Source: Jiangella endophytica (GTDB lineage: Bacteria > Actinomycetota > Actinomycetes > Jiangellales > Jiangellaceae). Taken from it: a stretch of DNA of 64,000 nt. Both the position numbers and the translations under genes were made by a program. Positions 1 to 9,575 of the stretch are shown in pieces. The stretch lies in assembly GCF_003427025.1 (NCBI RefSeq), contig NZ_QVAI01000006.1, positions 310,001-374,000 on the forward strand. The letters run 5' to 3'. The notes beneath the pieces are model-generated. The model did no database searches, had not been told where the DNA came from, and worked only from the letters and a program-made list of their open reading frames with translations. Each line of letters starts with the position of its first letter. Position 1 is the first letter of the stretch.

Positions 1-2
1 AC

Positions 3-779
3 GCCGACCGGCGCATCCCGATCGACCACGTCGACACCGCCGCGATGGCCGCCGCCACCGGGTTCTTCAGCACCGCCGAGGACCTCGTCCACTACGTGGC
101 GGCGCATTTCCACGGCGACACCCGGCTCGTGTCGGACGCGTCCAAGCGGCGCATGCAGCGGGCGGAGTGGAAGGTCCAGGGGCGCGGCGACGCGGAGTAC
201 GGCCTCGGCTTCGGCCGGGCGATGATCGGCGACCGGCTGGTGTTCGGCCACGGCGGCGGCTACCCCGGCCACATCACCCGGACGTCGTTCGACCCGGCCG
301 GGCGGCTGGCGGTCTCGGTGCTCACCAACACCATCGACGGGCCCGCGCAGATGCTCGCCGACGGGCTGATCCGGCTGGTGAACCTCGCCCAGACCACGGG
401 TCCGCAGCTGGCGCCGTCACCGGCCGACCTGTCCCGGTTCACCGGGCGCTTCGCCAGCATGTGGCGGGTGTTCGACGTGGTCGACCTGGCCGGACGGCTC
501 TTCCTGCTCGATCCGACCGAGCGCGACCCCACGGAGGAACCCATGCGGCTCGCCGTCGTCGACGACCACACGCTGCGGATCACCGGCGGCACCGGCTACG
601 CGCCCGTGGGCGAGACGATCCGCTTCCACTTCGGCGTCGACGGCGTCGACTCCGTGCAGGCGTTCGCGATGACCGCGCACCCGATCGACCGGGTGGCCCG
701 GGCGGTGCGCACGCGCGACCGCGTCTCCCCGGGCACACCGCTGGTCACGAATGGTGCCGGCGACGTTCCCGCGAGATGA
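3..779 (+). CDS. serine hydrolase of the beta-lactamase/penicillin-binding fold, C-terminal part (gene starts before the window)
   Basis: The frame is open from base 3 and runs through an internal ATG at 45 to a TGA at 777-779, so the N-terminus with the SxxK nucleophile lies upstream of the window. The visible part has an STAEDL segment typical of this family just after the Tyr-box region. It also has GHGGGYPGH (near residues 80-88 of the visible part), which corresponds to the HxG/KTG motif. A beta-rich C-terminal domain of about 110 residues follows, of the kind found in beta-lactamase-related esterases and peptidases. Family members cleave esters or D-amino-acid peptides and are often secreted or membrane-attached. 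Substrate cannot be judged because the catalytic motif is missing. The 3' end overlaps by 35 bp a tiny convergent ORF. Confidence 0.8.
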   Translation, partial: ADRRIPIDHVDTAAMAAATGFFSTAEDLVHYVAAHFHGDTRLVSDASKRRMQRAEWKVQGRGDAEYGLGFGRAMIGDRLVFGHGGGYPGHITRTSFDPAGRLAVSVLTNTIDGPAQMLADGLIRLVNLAQTTGPQLAPSPADLSRFTGRFASMWRVFDVVDLAGRLFLLDPTERDPTEEPMRLAVVDDHTLRITGGTGYAPVGETIRFHFGVDGVDSVQAFAMTAHPIDRVARAVRTRDRVSPGTPLVTNGAGDVPAR

Positions 780-834
780 GCTCGCAGACGGCCCACAGGA
801 GGGGCAGGGCAAGGACGACGAGGGTCGAGGTCAT
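745..834 (-). CDS. possible 29-residue single-pass membrane peptide
   Basis: This very short frame starts with ATG (834) behind a plausible ribosome site (AGGTGAGAGAG immediately upstream on the minus strand). It begins 14 bases after the stop of the 77-residue gene. The product starts MTSTLVVLALPLLWAVCEL and ends in a basic tail rich in Arg and His, as expected of a one-helix membrane peptide with a cytoplasmic positive end. It could be the second gene of a two-gene unit divergent from the WhiJ-like regulator. No family is recognised. The size and the overlap with the hydrolase gene make this tentative. Confidence 0.35.
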   Translation of the reverse strand: MTSTLVVLALPLLWAVCELISRERRRHHS

Positions 835-848
835 CTCTCTCACCTGGT

Positions 849-1082
849 TCAGAACCGCGGGCGCGGTTCGGTACGGGTCACGCTGTGGCTCCACTGGCCG
901 GCCCATGCCGCCGCGGGGCAGGGCCAGCTCTCTCCGCACTCGCGGCACGACGAGGAGCGGTGCGGCACCCAGCGCCGACCCGGAACGTGGTCGCGTAGCA
1001 GCCGGGAGGCGTAGGCGTCGAGCTCATCGGCGCTCCAGTCGACGAGGCCGTACCCGTGCGCTCGGGCCGTGAAGCGGGCCAT
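849..1082 (-). CDS. small Cys-containing actinobacterial protein (77 aa)
   Basis: The start is ATG at 1082 rather than the longer in-frame start, because GGAGGAGAG precedes it directly. The product begins MARFTARAHGYG. It carries a short C-terminal module with CRECGESWPC (about residues 46-55), a CxxC...C arrangement followed by Pro-rich sequence. Small proteins ending in this kind of CxxCxxxWPC motif commonly sit beside Scr1/DUF397 regulatory pairs in actinomycetes; that is recall of a recurring neighbourhood, not proof of function. The motif may bind a metal. The gene diverges from the helix-turn-helix gene at 1325, so the 240-bp gap probably holds promoters for both. Confidence 0.6.
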   Translation of the reverse strand: MARFTARAHGYGLVDWSADELDAYASRLLRDHVPGRRWVPHRSSSCRECGESWPCPAAAWAGQWSHSVTRTEPRPRF

Positions 1083-1324
1083 CTCTCCTCCGTCGTGCCG
1101 CGCCTGTCGAAGGTCCGTGCTCCGGGCTCGGCCACACCCCGTTCCAAGCGGGCGCGAACCTGTGCCTGGCATCGCTTCGCCACGGCTCGGATCAGCCGAA
1201 ACGCTGCGCCGTAGCCCTTGGCGAAGTATCGTGCATGAACTGAGCCACCCGCGGGAACAATTTCGGTGTCACGCCCCCCACTTGTGACGCTGCCCGCGAC
1301 TTTGTGACATCGCCTGGAGATGCC

Positions 1325-2131
1325 GTGACAGACCATGATCCGGATTCCGCGGCCGCCTTTTTCGGTGGTGAGCTGGCGCGGGCGCGTCACCGTGCTGGCC
1401 TGACCCAAGAACAGTTGGCAGAAAAGCTCAACTACTCCCGCGGGGCCGTCGCTAATGTGGAAACCGCGCAGCGGCCTCCGCAGCGAGAGTTCGCGGAACG
1501 TTGCGATGAGATCCTGGGAACCGACGGCCTCCTCGTCCGCGCTTGGAAGATGGTGAGCCGCGAGTCGGTGCCCGCGAAGTATCGAGGGTTCATCGAGGAG
1601 GAAGAACGGGCAAAGTCGATCCACACGTACGAGCAGACCTTTCCGCCCGGACTCCTGCAGACACAGGCGTATGCACGCGAGCTCCTGGCGGGCGTCAGGA
1701 TGGCCTATGACAACCATGTCGACACACAGGTCGAAGCCCGGATCCGGCGGCAGGAGATCCTGCGCCGCGACGATCCGCCGAGGCTGCGAGCGGTGATCGA
1801 CGAGGCCGCGCTCCGTCGGATGATCGGCGGGCCGGACGTCATGAGAGATCAACTTCAACACCTGCTCAAAATGGGCGAGATGCGGCATATCACCATTCAG
1901 GTGATGCCATTCGGCGCGGGAGCACATGCCGCACTGAACGGACAAATGACGATCTTCGACCGCCTGAACGGGCAGCCGGTGTTGTACTACGAGGGCCCCA
2001 CAGGGGGTCACCTCATGACGGACAGCGGAGTCGTGGGCGACGCCGTGGACCGGATGGATGTGCTCCGGGCCCAGGCGTTGTCACCAGATGAATCGGCGGA
2101 TCTGATCCGCCAAGTCATGGAGGAATTATGA
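1325..2131 (+). CDS. helix-turn-helix regulator of the Scr1/WhiJ-like (DUF5753) family
   Basis: I choose GTG 1325 because GGAGAT lies 7-10 bases upstream; an in-frame GTG at 1304 would add 7 residues without a clear ribosome site. The product is 268 aa. Residues about 12-65 form an XRE-type HTH (LARARHRAGLTQEQLAEKL), and the rest matches the DUF5753 domain. In this family the C-terminal domain is thought to sense or bind the partner DUF397 protein. The stop overlaps the start of the DUF397 gene by 4 bp (ATGA), so the two are translationally coupled. Such pairs (WhiJ/AbaA type) affect development and antibiotic production in Streptomyces; the role here is inferred. Confidence 0.88.
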   Translation: MTDHDPDSAAAFFGGELARARHRAGLTQEQLAEKLNYSRGAVANVETAQRPPQREFAERCDEILGTDGLLVRAWKMVSRESVPAKYRGFIEEEERAKSIHTYEQTFPPGLLQTQAYARELLAGVRMAYDNHVDTQVEARIRRQEILRRDDPPRLRAVIDEAALRRMIGGPDVMRDQLQHLLKMGEMRHITIQVMPFGAGAHAALNGQMTIFDRLNGQPVLYYEGPTGGHLMTDSGVVGDAVDRMDVLRAQALSPDESADLIRQVMEEL

Positions 2132-2337
2132 GCGAGGTGTCGGAGCTGGCCGGCGCCGTGTGGCGCAAGTCCAGCTACAGCAACGGCGACGGTGGACAGT
2201 GCGTCGAGGTCACGCCGCTGTCGGACGGTGGCATGGCTGTGCGCGACAGCAAGAATCCCAACGGTGGAATTCTCAAGTTCACCGCTGGCGAGTGGTCGGC
2301 ATTCGTGATGGGCGCGAAGGCCGGCGAGTTCGGCTGA
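2128..2337 (+). CDS. DUF397 protein (69 aa), partner of the upstream regulator
   Basis: This short protein has the hallmark DUF397 pattern: WRKSSYSNGDGGQCVEV near residues 12-26, AVRDSKNPNGG near 37-47, and a closing FTAGEWSAFV. It overlaps the upstream regulator by ATGA. Family knowledge: these proteins are encoded next to Scr1/WhiJ-type HTH proteins and behave as small antagonists or co-effectors, and some pairs resemble toxin-antitoxin modules. A strong hairpin follows the stop codon. Confidence 0.9.
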   Translation: MSEVSELAGAVWRKSSYSNGDGGQCVEVTPLSDGGMAVRDSKNPNGGILKFTAGEWSAFVMGAKAGEFG

Positions 2338-2352
2338 GAACCGAAGGACTCC

Positions 2353-2388
2353 GACCGCCCCTGCAGCCGACCGGCTGCGGGGGCGGTC
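2353..2388 (+). terminator. rho-independent-type hairpin after the DUF397 gene
   Basis: Two 16-base arms (2353-2368 and 2373-2388) pair with one G-T wobble around a 4-base loop, and TTA follows. The stem begins 16 bases after the DUF397 stop and ends 13 bases before the next start. It should separate the two transcripts, though without a long T-run as is common in actinobacteria. Confidence 0.7.
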
Positions 2389-2401
2389 TTACGATGCGGG
2401 G

Positions 2402-3154
2402 ATGACCGCCGGACCCGCACCCGCCCGCGGGACGACCGGCCGGCTCCGGGTCACGGCCGTCGCGCCGCTCACCCCGGCGATGCTGCGACTGACGGTCGAG
2501 GTCGAGGAGCCGCACCTGCCGCTGGACCCGTCCTGCCCCAACCAGGTGCTGCGCTTGTCGGTGCCGGACGGCTCCGGCACCGACGCGCTCAGCGGTGCGC
2601 GTCCGGCCAGTCGCACGTACACGATCCGCCGCGCCGACCCCGGGACCGGGCTGATCGACCTCGACGTCGTCATGCACGGCGATGGCCTGTTCGTCCGCTG
2701 GGCCCGGTCCGCGGTGCCCGGCGACACCCTGGACTTCACCGGCCCGCGGCCGCATGCCGTGCCGTCGTTCACCGCCGACGCGGTGATCATGGCGACCGAC
2801 GAGACCGGCCTGCCGGCGCTCGCCGCCGTCGCCGACGCCGCACCTGCCGGCCTGCCGATCCACGCCGTGGTCGAGGTGGCCGGCGCGGCCGAGGAGCAGC
2901 CGCTGCCGTCGTCCGCCGACCTGCGCGTCACCTGGCTGCACCGCGACGGCGCGGCGGCCGGGACGACCGGAGCGCTGGAGCGCACGGTCCGGTCACTCCC
3001 CTGGCCGGCCGGCGCCGTCGACGTGTGGGTCGCGGGCGAGGCGGGCGAGGTGCGGGCGATCCGCCGGTACGCCTCCATCGAGCGCGGCGTCGAGCGCGAG
3101 CGGCTGCACGCCTTCGGCTACTGGCGCCTGGGCCGGGCCGGCTCCCCCTCCTGA
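2402..3154 (+). CDS. siderophore-interacting protein, FAD-dependent ferric-chelate reductase family
   Basis: The 250-aa product has the signatures of the siderophore-interacting (SIP/ViuB) family. SRTYTIR (near residues 62-68) is the FAD-binding RxYT box. FVRWARSAVPGD follows, as does DETGLPAL near the start of the NAD(P)H domain. A C-terminal WVAGEAGEVRAIRRY and a closing GYWRLG complete the pattern. Such enzymes reduce imported ferric siderophores in the cytoplasm to release iron. No siderophore synthesis or transport genes are near, although a ferritin gene lies at 40.9 kb. It is a single gene bounded by a hairpin upstream and a long palindromic repeat downstream, and is convergent with clpB. 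Confidence 0.88.
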   Translation: MTAGPAPARGTTGRLRVTAVAPLTPAMLRLTVEVEEPHLPLDPSCPNQVLRLSVPDGSGTDALSGARPASRTYTIRRADPGTGLIDLDVVMHGDGLFVRWARSAVPGDTLDFTGPRPHAVPSFTADAVIMATDETGLPALAAVADAAPAGLPIHAVVEVAGAAEEQPLPSSADLRVTWLHRDGAAAGTTGALERTVRSLPWPAGAVDVWVAGEAGEVRAIRRYASIERGVERERLHAFGYWRLGRAGSPS

Positions 3155-3157
3155 CTC

Positions 3158-3369
3158 GGAATGATCACGTTGAGTAGGGGTGCTCCCGCTTCCAAGGGCA
3201 TGCATTCCTGGTGAAGCGGGAGAACGCCTGGTTCAGCAGGCGTCCGTTCGCTTCACCAGGTGTCCGTTCGCTTCACCAGGTGTCCGTTCGCTTCACCAGG
3301 TGTCCGTTCGCTCCACTAGGCATGCATGCCCGGTAGAGCGGGAGCACCCCCACTTAACGTGATCATTCC
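3158..3369. repeat. 212-bp nested palindromic repeat element between convergent genes
   Basis: Outer arms of 33 bases (3158-3190 and 3337-3369) are reverse complements with two differences; both ends read GGAATGATCACGTT outward-in. Inside are four 20-bp tandem units (3241-3320). The 12-base core of each, CGCTTCACCAGG or a variant, is the reverse complement of CCTGGTGAAGCG at 3208-3219. Two direct copies of a GGCATGC-initiated 30-35-bp unit (3197-3231 and near 3319-3350) also occur. The whole could fold into one long cruciform or RNA hairpin, and it may end transcription from both the SIP gene and clpB. A related copy is at 35341-35375 on the other strand. Confidence 0.85.
3241..3320. repeat. 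four tandem copies of a 20-bp unit
   Basis: The unit is TGTCCGTTCGCTTCACCAGG. Copies 2 and 3 are identical (3261-3280, 3281-3300), copy 1 (3241-3260) differs at its first base, and copy 4 (3301-3320) differs at two positions. There are no spacers between copies, so this is a tandem array and not a CRISPR. It sits in the loop of the larger palindrome. Confidence 0.9.
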
Positions 3370-3395
3370 AAGGGGGGTAGGTCGCCGGGAGGAGA

Positions 3396-5984
<2,589 letters not shown>

Positions 5985-6039
5985 CGATCTCCCCGGTGTT
6001 CAGTGTGTTCAGTCTCTTGTCGGAGACAACCGCGACAGA

Positions 6040-6060
6040 GTTGAGCCTATTCCACTCAAC
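6040..6060 (-). promoter_or_regulatory. HAIR operator (HspR-binding inverted repeat) of clpB
   Basis: On the plus strand the site reads GTTGAGC, 7 bases, ACTCAAC. This fits the HspR-associated inverted repeat CTTGAGT-N7-ACTCAAG with substitutions only at the outer bases and the inner arm end. It lies 56 bases upstream of the clpB start. It is also only 29 bases upstream of the divergent lipoprotein gene, so HspR could influence both. Confidence 0.88.
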
Positions 6061-6089
6061 TCTGCGAGACCAGTCGGAGGTCTGGAACG

Positions 6090-6443
6090 ATGTCGGCGAT
6101 GTCTCGTCGCCTTGCGGCCGCCCTGGCCGCCGCTCTCACCGTCGCCGCCCTGGCCGGCTGCTCCGTGCTGGGCGACCGCTCGGTGCCCCGCTCGGATCTC
6201 GAGGGCGCGGTGAAGCAGCTGATGGAGGAGCAGTCCGGCCAGGCGGTCGACTCCGTCACCTGCGACGGCGACCTCGCCGGCGAGGTCGACGCGTCGGTGC
6301 GCTGCACGGCGACGGTCGCGGGCGAGGAGGTCGGCCTCACCGTCACGGCCACCGACGTCGACGGCGACGACGTCCGGTACGAGGTGCGGAGCGACACCGC
6401 GAGCCCGGCACCAACGCCAACACCGACGCCGACCGCCGACTAG
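6090..6443 (+). CDS. small lipoprotein of the DUF4333 type
   Basis: The 117-aa product starts at an ATG preceded by GGAGG (6076-6080). Residues 1-23 are a basic, Ala-rich lipoprotein signal ending in LAGC with Cys24 as the lipidation site. The mature part has an acidic helix and a conserved Cys pair (TCDGD, RCTAT), the pattern of DUF4333 domains found in secreted actinobacterial lipoproteins. A flexible Pro-Thr tail closes it. Function is unknown. It is divergent from clpB across a HAIR site. Confidence 0.75.
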   Translation: MSAMSRRLAAALAAALTVAALAGCSVLGDRSVPRSDLEGAVKQLMEEQSGQAVDSVTCDGDLAGEVDASVRCTATVAGEEVGLTVTATDVDGDDVRYEVRSDTASPAPTPTPTPTAD

Positions 6444-6472
6444 CGGTCGCCGGGCGCGGACGGGCTCGCTGA

Positions 6473-7087
6473 TCACCCGGGCGGAGCGAGCGCCGCCCAG
6501 CCGGTGACGTTGGCACGCACGGCCGTCTCGAAGACGCCGGCCGGGTCGCCGGCCGCGGGCGGCAGCATCTCACCCAGCTCGAGCGACACCAGACCGTGCA
6601 CGTTGGCCCACAGCGCGGTGGCGATGGACTCCGGCGGCGGCGAGGCCGGGAACGCCCCGGCCCGGACCGCGCGGCGCACGGCCTCGAGCAGCGGCTCGAA
6701 CGTCCGGGCACCGGCCCGGGCCACCTCCGGGTCGACCTGGGACGGCGGCCGCACCTCGTCGCCGAACATGATCTGGTAGCCGTTCGGGTCGGCCAGCGCG
6801 GCTTCGCGATAGGCCAGGCCCAGCCGGACGACATCCTCGACCGGATCGTCGCTCACCCCGGCCGCGGCCAGTTGGTCGGCCAGCCGCGCGAACGCTCGCT
6901 GGTAGATCGCCGTGACCAATCCTGACTTGCCCCCGAAGAGCGAGTACACCGCCGCCGTGGACGTCCGCGCCTGGGCCGCGAGGGTCCGCAGGCTCAGCGA
7001 GCGGACGCCGGTCGAGGTGACGGTCGCGGCGGCGCTGCGCAGCAGCCGGTCGCGCAGCGCCTCGTCGTGCAGTCGTGGCCTACCCAC
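6473..7087 (-). CDS. TetR-family transcriptional repressor
   Basis: The 204-aa product starts with GTG. Residues about 8-55 form the TetR HTH (LSLRTLAAQARTSTAAVYSLFGGKSGLV), and the remainder is the helical ligand/dimer domain, of the WHG-like C-terminal type. It diverges from a 136-aa membrane protein, and a 26-bp palindrome (7102-7127) sits between the starts, which is the classic arrangement for auto-repression and control of the neighbour. The ligand is unknown. It is the nearest recognisable regulator to the polyketide-like genes that start at 7.8 kb, but no direct link is shown. Confidence 0.88.
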   Translation of the reverse strand: MGRPRLHDEALRDRLLRSAAATVTSTGVRSLSLRTLAAQARTSTAAVYSLFGGKSGLVTAIYQRAFARLADQLAAAGVSDDPVEDVVRLGLAYREAALADPNGYQIMFGDEVRPPSQVDPEVARAGARTFEPLLEAVRRAVRAGAFPASPPPESIATALWANVHGLVSLELGEMLPPAAGDPAGVFETAVRANVTGWAALAPPG

Positions 7088-7101
7088 TTGACGAGCATAA
7101 C

Positions 7102-7127
7102 CTAACGTTGTTACATAACAGTGTTAG
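7102..7127. promoter_or_regulatory. 26-bp palindromic operator, probably for the TetR regulator
   Basis: The pattern is CTAAC-NN-TGTTA-NN-TAACA-NN-GTTAG, with every one of the ten arm positions per half matched. It lies 14 bases upstream of the tetR GTG and 22 bases upstream of the ATG of the divergent membrane protein. It is AT-rich against a GC-rich background. Spacing and symmetry suit two TetR dimers. Confidence 0.8.
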
Positions 7128-7149
7128 AAAACTGCCTCGGAAGGTCACC

Positions 7150-7560
7150 ATGCTCGAGCTCAGCTCCGAAGCCAGCGTCCTGGCGGGCATCCTGCTGCTC
7201 GCCGCCATCACCGTGGAGTCCGGCGGCTTCTTCCTGACCCAGATCGCCCGCGGCGGCGTGCCGGCCACGCCGTTCCAGCAGTCCTTCGCCCGCGCCGGCC
7301 ACGGCCACGCGGGCATGTTCATCACGCTCGGCCTCATCGCCATCGTGCTGACCGACGCCACCACTCTCGACGGAGCGGCCGCCTGGGTCGCACGCGGCGG
7401 AATTCCGGCGGCCGCCATCCTCATGCCGGCCGGCTTCTTCTTCTCGTCCATGGGCAAGGGCCGCACGGAGCCCAACCGGCTCATCGCGCTGGTGTGGCTC
7501 GGCGCGCTGTCGCTGACAGCGGGCCTGGCGACCCTGGGGATCGGCCTGCTGACCGCCTGA
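7150..7560 (+). CDS. four-helix membrane protein controlled by TetR (unknown function)
   Basis: I start at ATG 7150 because GGAAGG lies just upstream; an in-frame ATG at 7075 would overlap the regulator. The 136-aa product is hydrophobic with about four membrane segments (near residues 10-32, 50-70, 80-103 and 113-133). A polar connector FQQSFARAGHGHAGMF contains His residues between the first two. No family is recognised with confidence. The shared operator with tetR suggests an efflux or membrane-stress role, which is inference only. Confidence 0.7.
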   Translation: MLELSSEASVLAGILLLAAITVESGGFFLTQIARGGVPATPFQQSFARAGHGHAGMFITLGLIAIVLTDATTLDGAAAWVARGGIPAAAILMPAGFFFSSMGKGRTEPNRLIALVWLGALSLTAGLATLGIGLLTA

Positions 7561-7816
7561 CGCCGGCCCGACCGGCCACGAAATGGCGCGCCCGGAGATT
7601 TCGAATCATCCGGGTGTGCCATTCTCGGCTGCATTCGTGACGCAATTCTCGACGGCCACACTAATGAGCCGGAAAATGCCGCCTTCACCTTTCATTTACC
7701 GGACTGTCACGCGCCAGCATATTGACCCGAGTGGGCTCGGATGATTGGCTTGAACCAGCACTATCCAGCGCTCATTCGGCGCATCATGCTGATTCCCGTT
7801 CCCCGGCGGAGGCCAC

Positions 7817-8992
7817 ATGCGGAAGAATGGTCGGCGAGCACTCGTCATCGGCGCCGGCATCGGTGGCGCCGCCGCGGGCATCGCACTTCGGCGAGCTGGT
7901 TTCGAGACCGTCGTCTTCGAACGCGCGCCGTCGCTCGGAGCCGCTCAGGTCGGCGGCTGCTACGTGCTCTGGTACGCCGGCGTGCTGTCCCTGGGCCAGT
8001 TGGGTCTGGGTGACGCCGCGGCGAAGATCGGACACCCGGTCGAGCGGTTCGAGATGTGCGACGCCCGCGGCCGCGTGCTCAACGGCCTGGACGTCGGAAA
8101 GCGCGGCCAGGCCCTCGGTGCGATGCCGATCGCGGTGCGGCGCACCGAGCTCATCGCCGCACTCCACGACGAGCTCGGTGCCGGCAGTCTGCGGCTGGGC
8201 TCCACGCTGACCCGCGTGGAGCAGGACGGCCGCGGCGTCACGGCGGTCTTCGCCGACGGCAGCACCGAGCGAGGTGATCTGATGGTCGGCGCCGACGGCC
8301 TGAAATCCGTGGTCCGCTCCGGGTTGCACCCGAAGGCGGCGCCCCGGCACCCCGGCTACGCCCACTGGTTCGGCATCGCCGACGGCGACGGCGGCGCCCC
8401 CGACGGGGTCTTCCGGATCCTGCACGGCAAGGGTGCCCGGTTCGCGTTCTTCCACCTCGGCGGCGGCAAGGTCTGCTGGTGGTTCGTCCGCAACGCCGCC
8501 CAGGGCCAGGATGGCGACGTCCTCGGCGACCCAGCCGCCATCACACGATTCGTGAACGGTTGGCACCCCACCGCGGCGGCGCTGGTCGAGGCCACCCCGG
8601 CCGGCGGAATCCGCCGACGCGACACCTACGACCAAGCACCTCGCCGGCGCTGGGGCGCCGACCGGGTCACCATGCTCGGCGATGCCGCGCACGCCATGAC
8701 GTTCAACCTCGGCCAGGGTGCCGGCGCTTCGCTGACGGACGCGGTGGTGCTGGGCCGGCAACTGGGCGCTGGCGGCGGCCTGCTGGCGTCGCTGCGCGGC
8801 TACGAGCGGATCCGCCGCGCGCGGACCCTGCTGCTGGTCTGGGCGTCGCGTCAGGTGGGCGACTCCGCGGCGTGGGACAGCCGGATCGGCGCCGCGGCGA
8901 ACGCCACCATCCTGCGGACCGTCGGCGCGCTGGTGACGCCGTCGCTACTGGAGCTCGACACCCGCCGGCATCCCGCGCTGGCGGCGTCCTGA
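7817..8992 (+). CDS. FAD-dependent monooxygenase (PHBH/aromatic hydroxylase fold)
   Basis: The 391-aa protein has the three standard class A flavoprotein monooxygenase motifs. These are a Rossmann FAD site, VIGAGIGGAAAGIALRRAGF (near residues 10-29); a DG motif, VGADGLKSVVR (near 157-167); and a GD motif, MLGDAAHAMTFNLGQGAG (near 284-301). Such enzymes use NAD(P)H and oxygen to hydroxylate or epoxidise aromatic rings or polyenes. The SnoaL-like gene follows on the same strand 37 bp downstream. Both converge on the polyketide-like operon, so a tailoring role is plausible but unproven. Confidence 0.88.
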   Translation: MRKNGRRALVIGAGIGGAAAGIALRRAGFETVVFERAPSLGAAQVGGCYVLWYAGVLSLGQLGLGDAAAKIGHPVERFEMCDARGRVLNGLDVGKRGQALGAMPIAVRRTELIAALHDELGAGSLRLGSTLTRVEQDGRGVTAVFADGSTERGDLMVGADGLKSVVRSGLHPKAAPRHPGYAHWFGIADGDGGAPDGVFRILHGKGARFAFFHLGGGKVCWWFVRNAAQGQDGDVLGDPAAITRFVNGWHPTAAALVEATPAGGIRRRDTYDQAPRRRWGADRVTMLGDAAHAMTFNLGQGAGASLTDAVVLGRQLGAGGGLLASLRGYERIRRARTLLLVWASRQVGDSAAWDSRIGAAANATILRTVGALVTPSLLELDTRRHPALAAS

Positions 8993-9029
8993 CGTTCTCA
9001 CCCGGCCACCGATCGAAAAGAGGAAAACC

Positions 9030-9536
9030 ATGAGCCCTGAACAGAACAAGGCCATCGTCACGCATTACCTGGAGCAGGCCTGGGGAAAGGGAAATTGGGC
9101 GGTGGCCGAAGAGGTGGTCGCCGAGGACGTCGTTTTCCACGATCAGGTCCGCGAAGGCGACCTGCCGCCCGGCCGGGAGGGAATGCGCGAAGCCATGCGG
9201 CGCATCAGCACCGGGCTCCCGGATTTCACCATGGACGTTCACGAGATGATCGCCGAAGGTGATGTCGTCGTCATCCGCTGGAGTTCCACCGGCACTCACA
9301 ATGGCTTCTTCAACGGCTTTCCGGCCACCGGCCGCTCGGTCACGCTGGAGTCCATCAGCATCGTGCGGATGAAGGACGGGCGCATCGTCGAGGGCTGGCA
9401 GGAGTCCGACCAGCTCGGCGCCGCCCGCCAGCTGGGCATGCTGCCCAAGGGCAGCATGCCCAAGCCACTTGCCAGACTGGTGGTCGCGGGCATCCGGCTC
9501 AAGGACCGGCTCACCCGCCGCGGCCGCTCCGCCTGA
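9030..9536 (+). CDS. SnoaL-like (NTF2-fold) polyketide cyclase/ester cyclase family protein
   Basis: The 168-aa product starts with MSPEQNKAIVTHYLEQ after an AAAGAGGA ribosome site. The order of features is that of SnoaL-like proteins: an N-terminal helix, a VVAEDVVFHD acidic strand, a central PDFTMDVHEMIAEGD, and RWSSTGTHNGFFNGFPATGR near residues 84-103. Typical SnoaL domains are about 130 aa; this one has about 30 extra C-terminal basic residues. Family members catalyse aldol cyclisation of polyketides, but many are uncharacterised. It sits between a flavin monooxygenase and the type II synthase operon. Confidence 0.82.
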   Translation: MSPEQNKAIVTHYLEQAWGKGNWAVAEEVVAEDVVFHDQVREGDLPPGREGMREAMRRISTGLPDFTMDVHEMIAEGDVVVIRWSSTGTHNGFFNGFPATGRSVTLESISIVRMKDGRIVEGWQESDQLGAARQLGMLPKGSMPKPLARLVVAGIRLKDRLTRRGRSA

Positions 9537-9548
9537 GCGCCGCGCCGG

Positions 9549-9575
9549 CGGCGCCACCCGCCGGAGGTGGCGCCG
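9549..9575. terminator. bidirectional hairpin between convergent genes
   Basis: Perfect 10-base arms CGGCGCCACC (9549-9558) and its complement (9566-9575) enclose a 7-base loop. The hairpin ends exactly where the DUF1772 stop codon begins and starts 12 bases after the SnoaL-like stop. It would terminate the long minus-strand operon and the opposing transcript. Confidence 0.7.

Noticed and set aside
878-2011. 377-residue minus-strand frame opposite the WhiJ-like regulator
   Set aside because: Antisense to a clear HTH/DUF5753 gene; no motif.
3241-3320. CRISPR-like array
   Set aside because: The four 20-bp units are directly adjacent with no spacers and no cas genes are in the window.
3180-3362. 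60-residue frame inside the palindromic repeat
   Set aside because: It is explained by the 20-bp tandem repeats and has no ribosome site or family resemblance.
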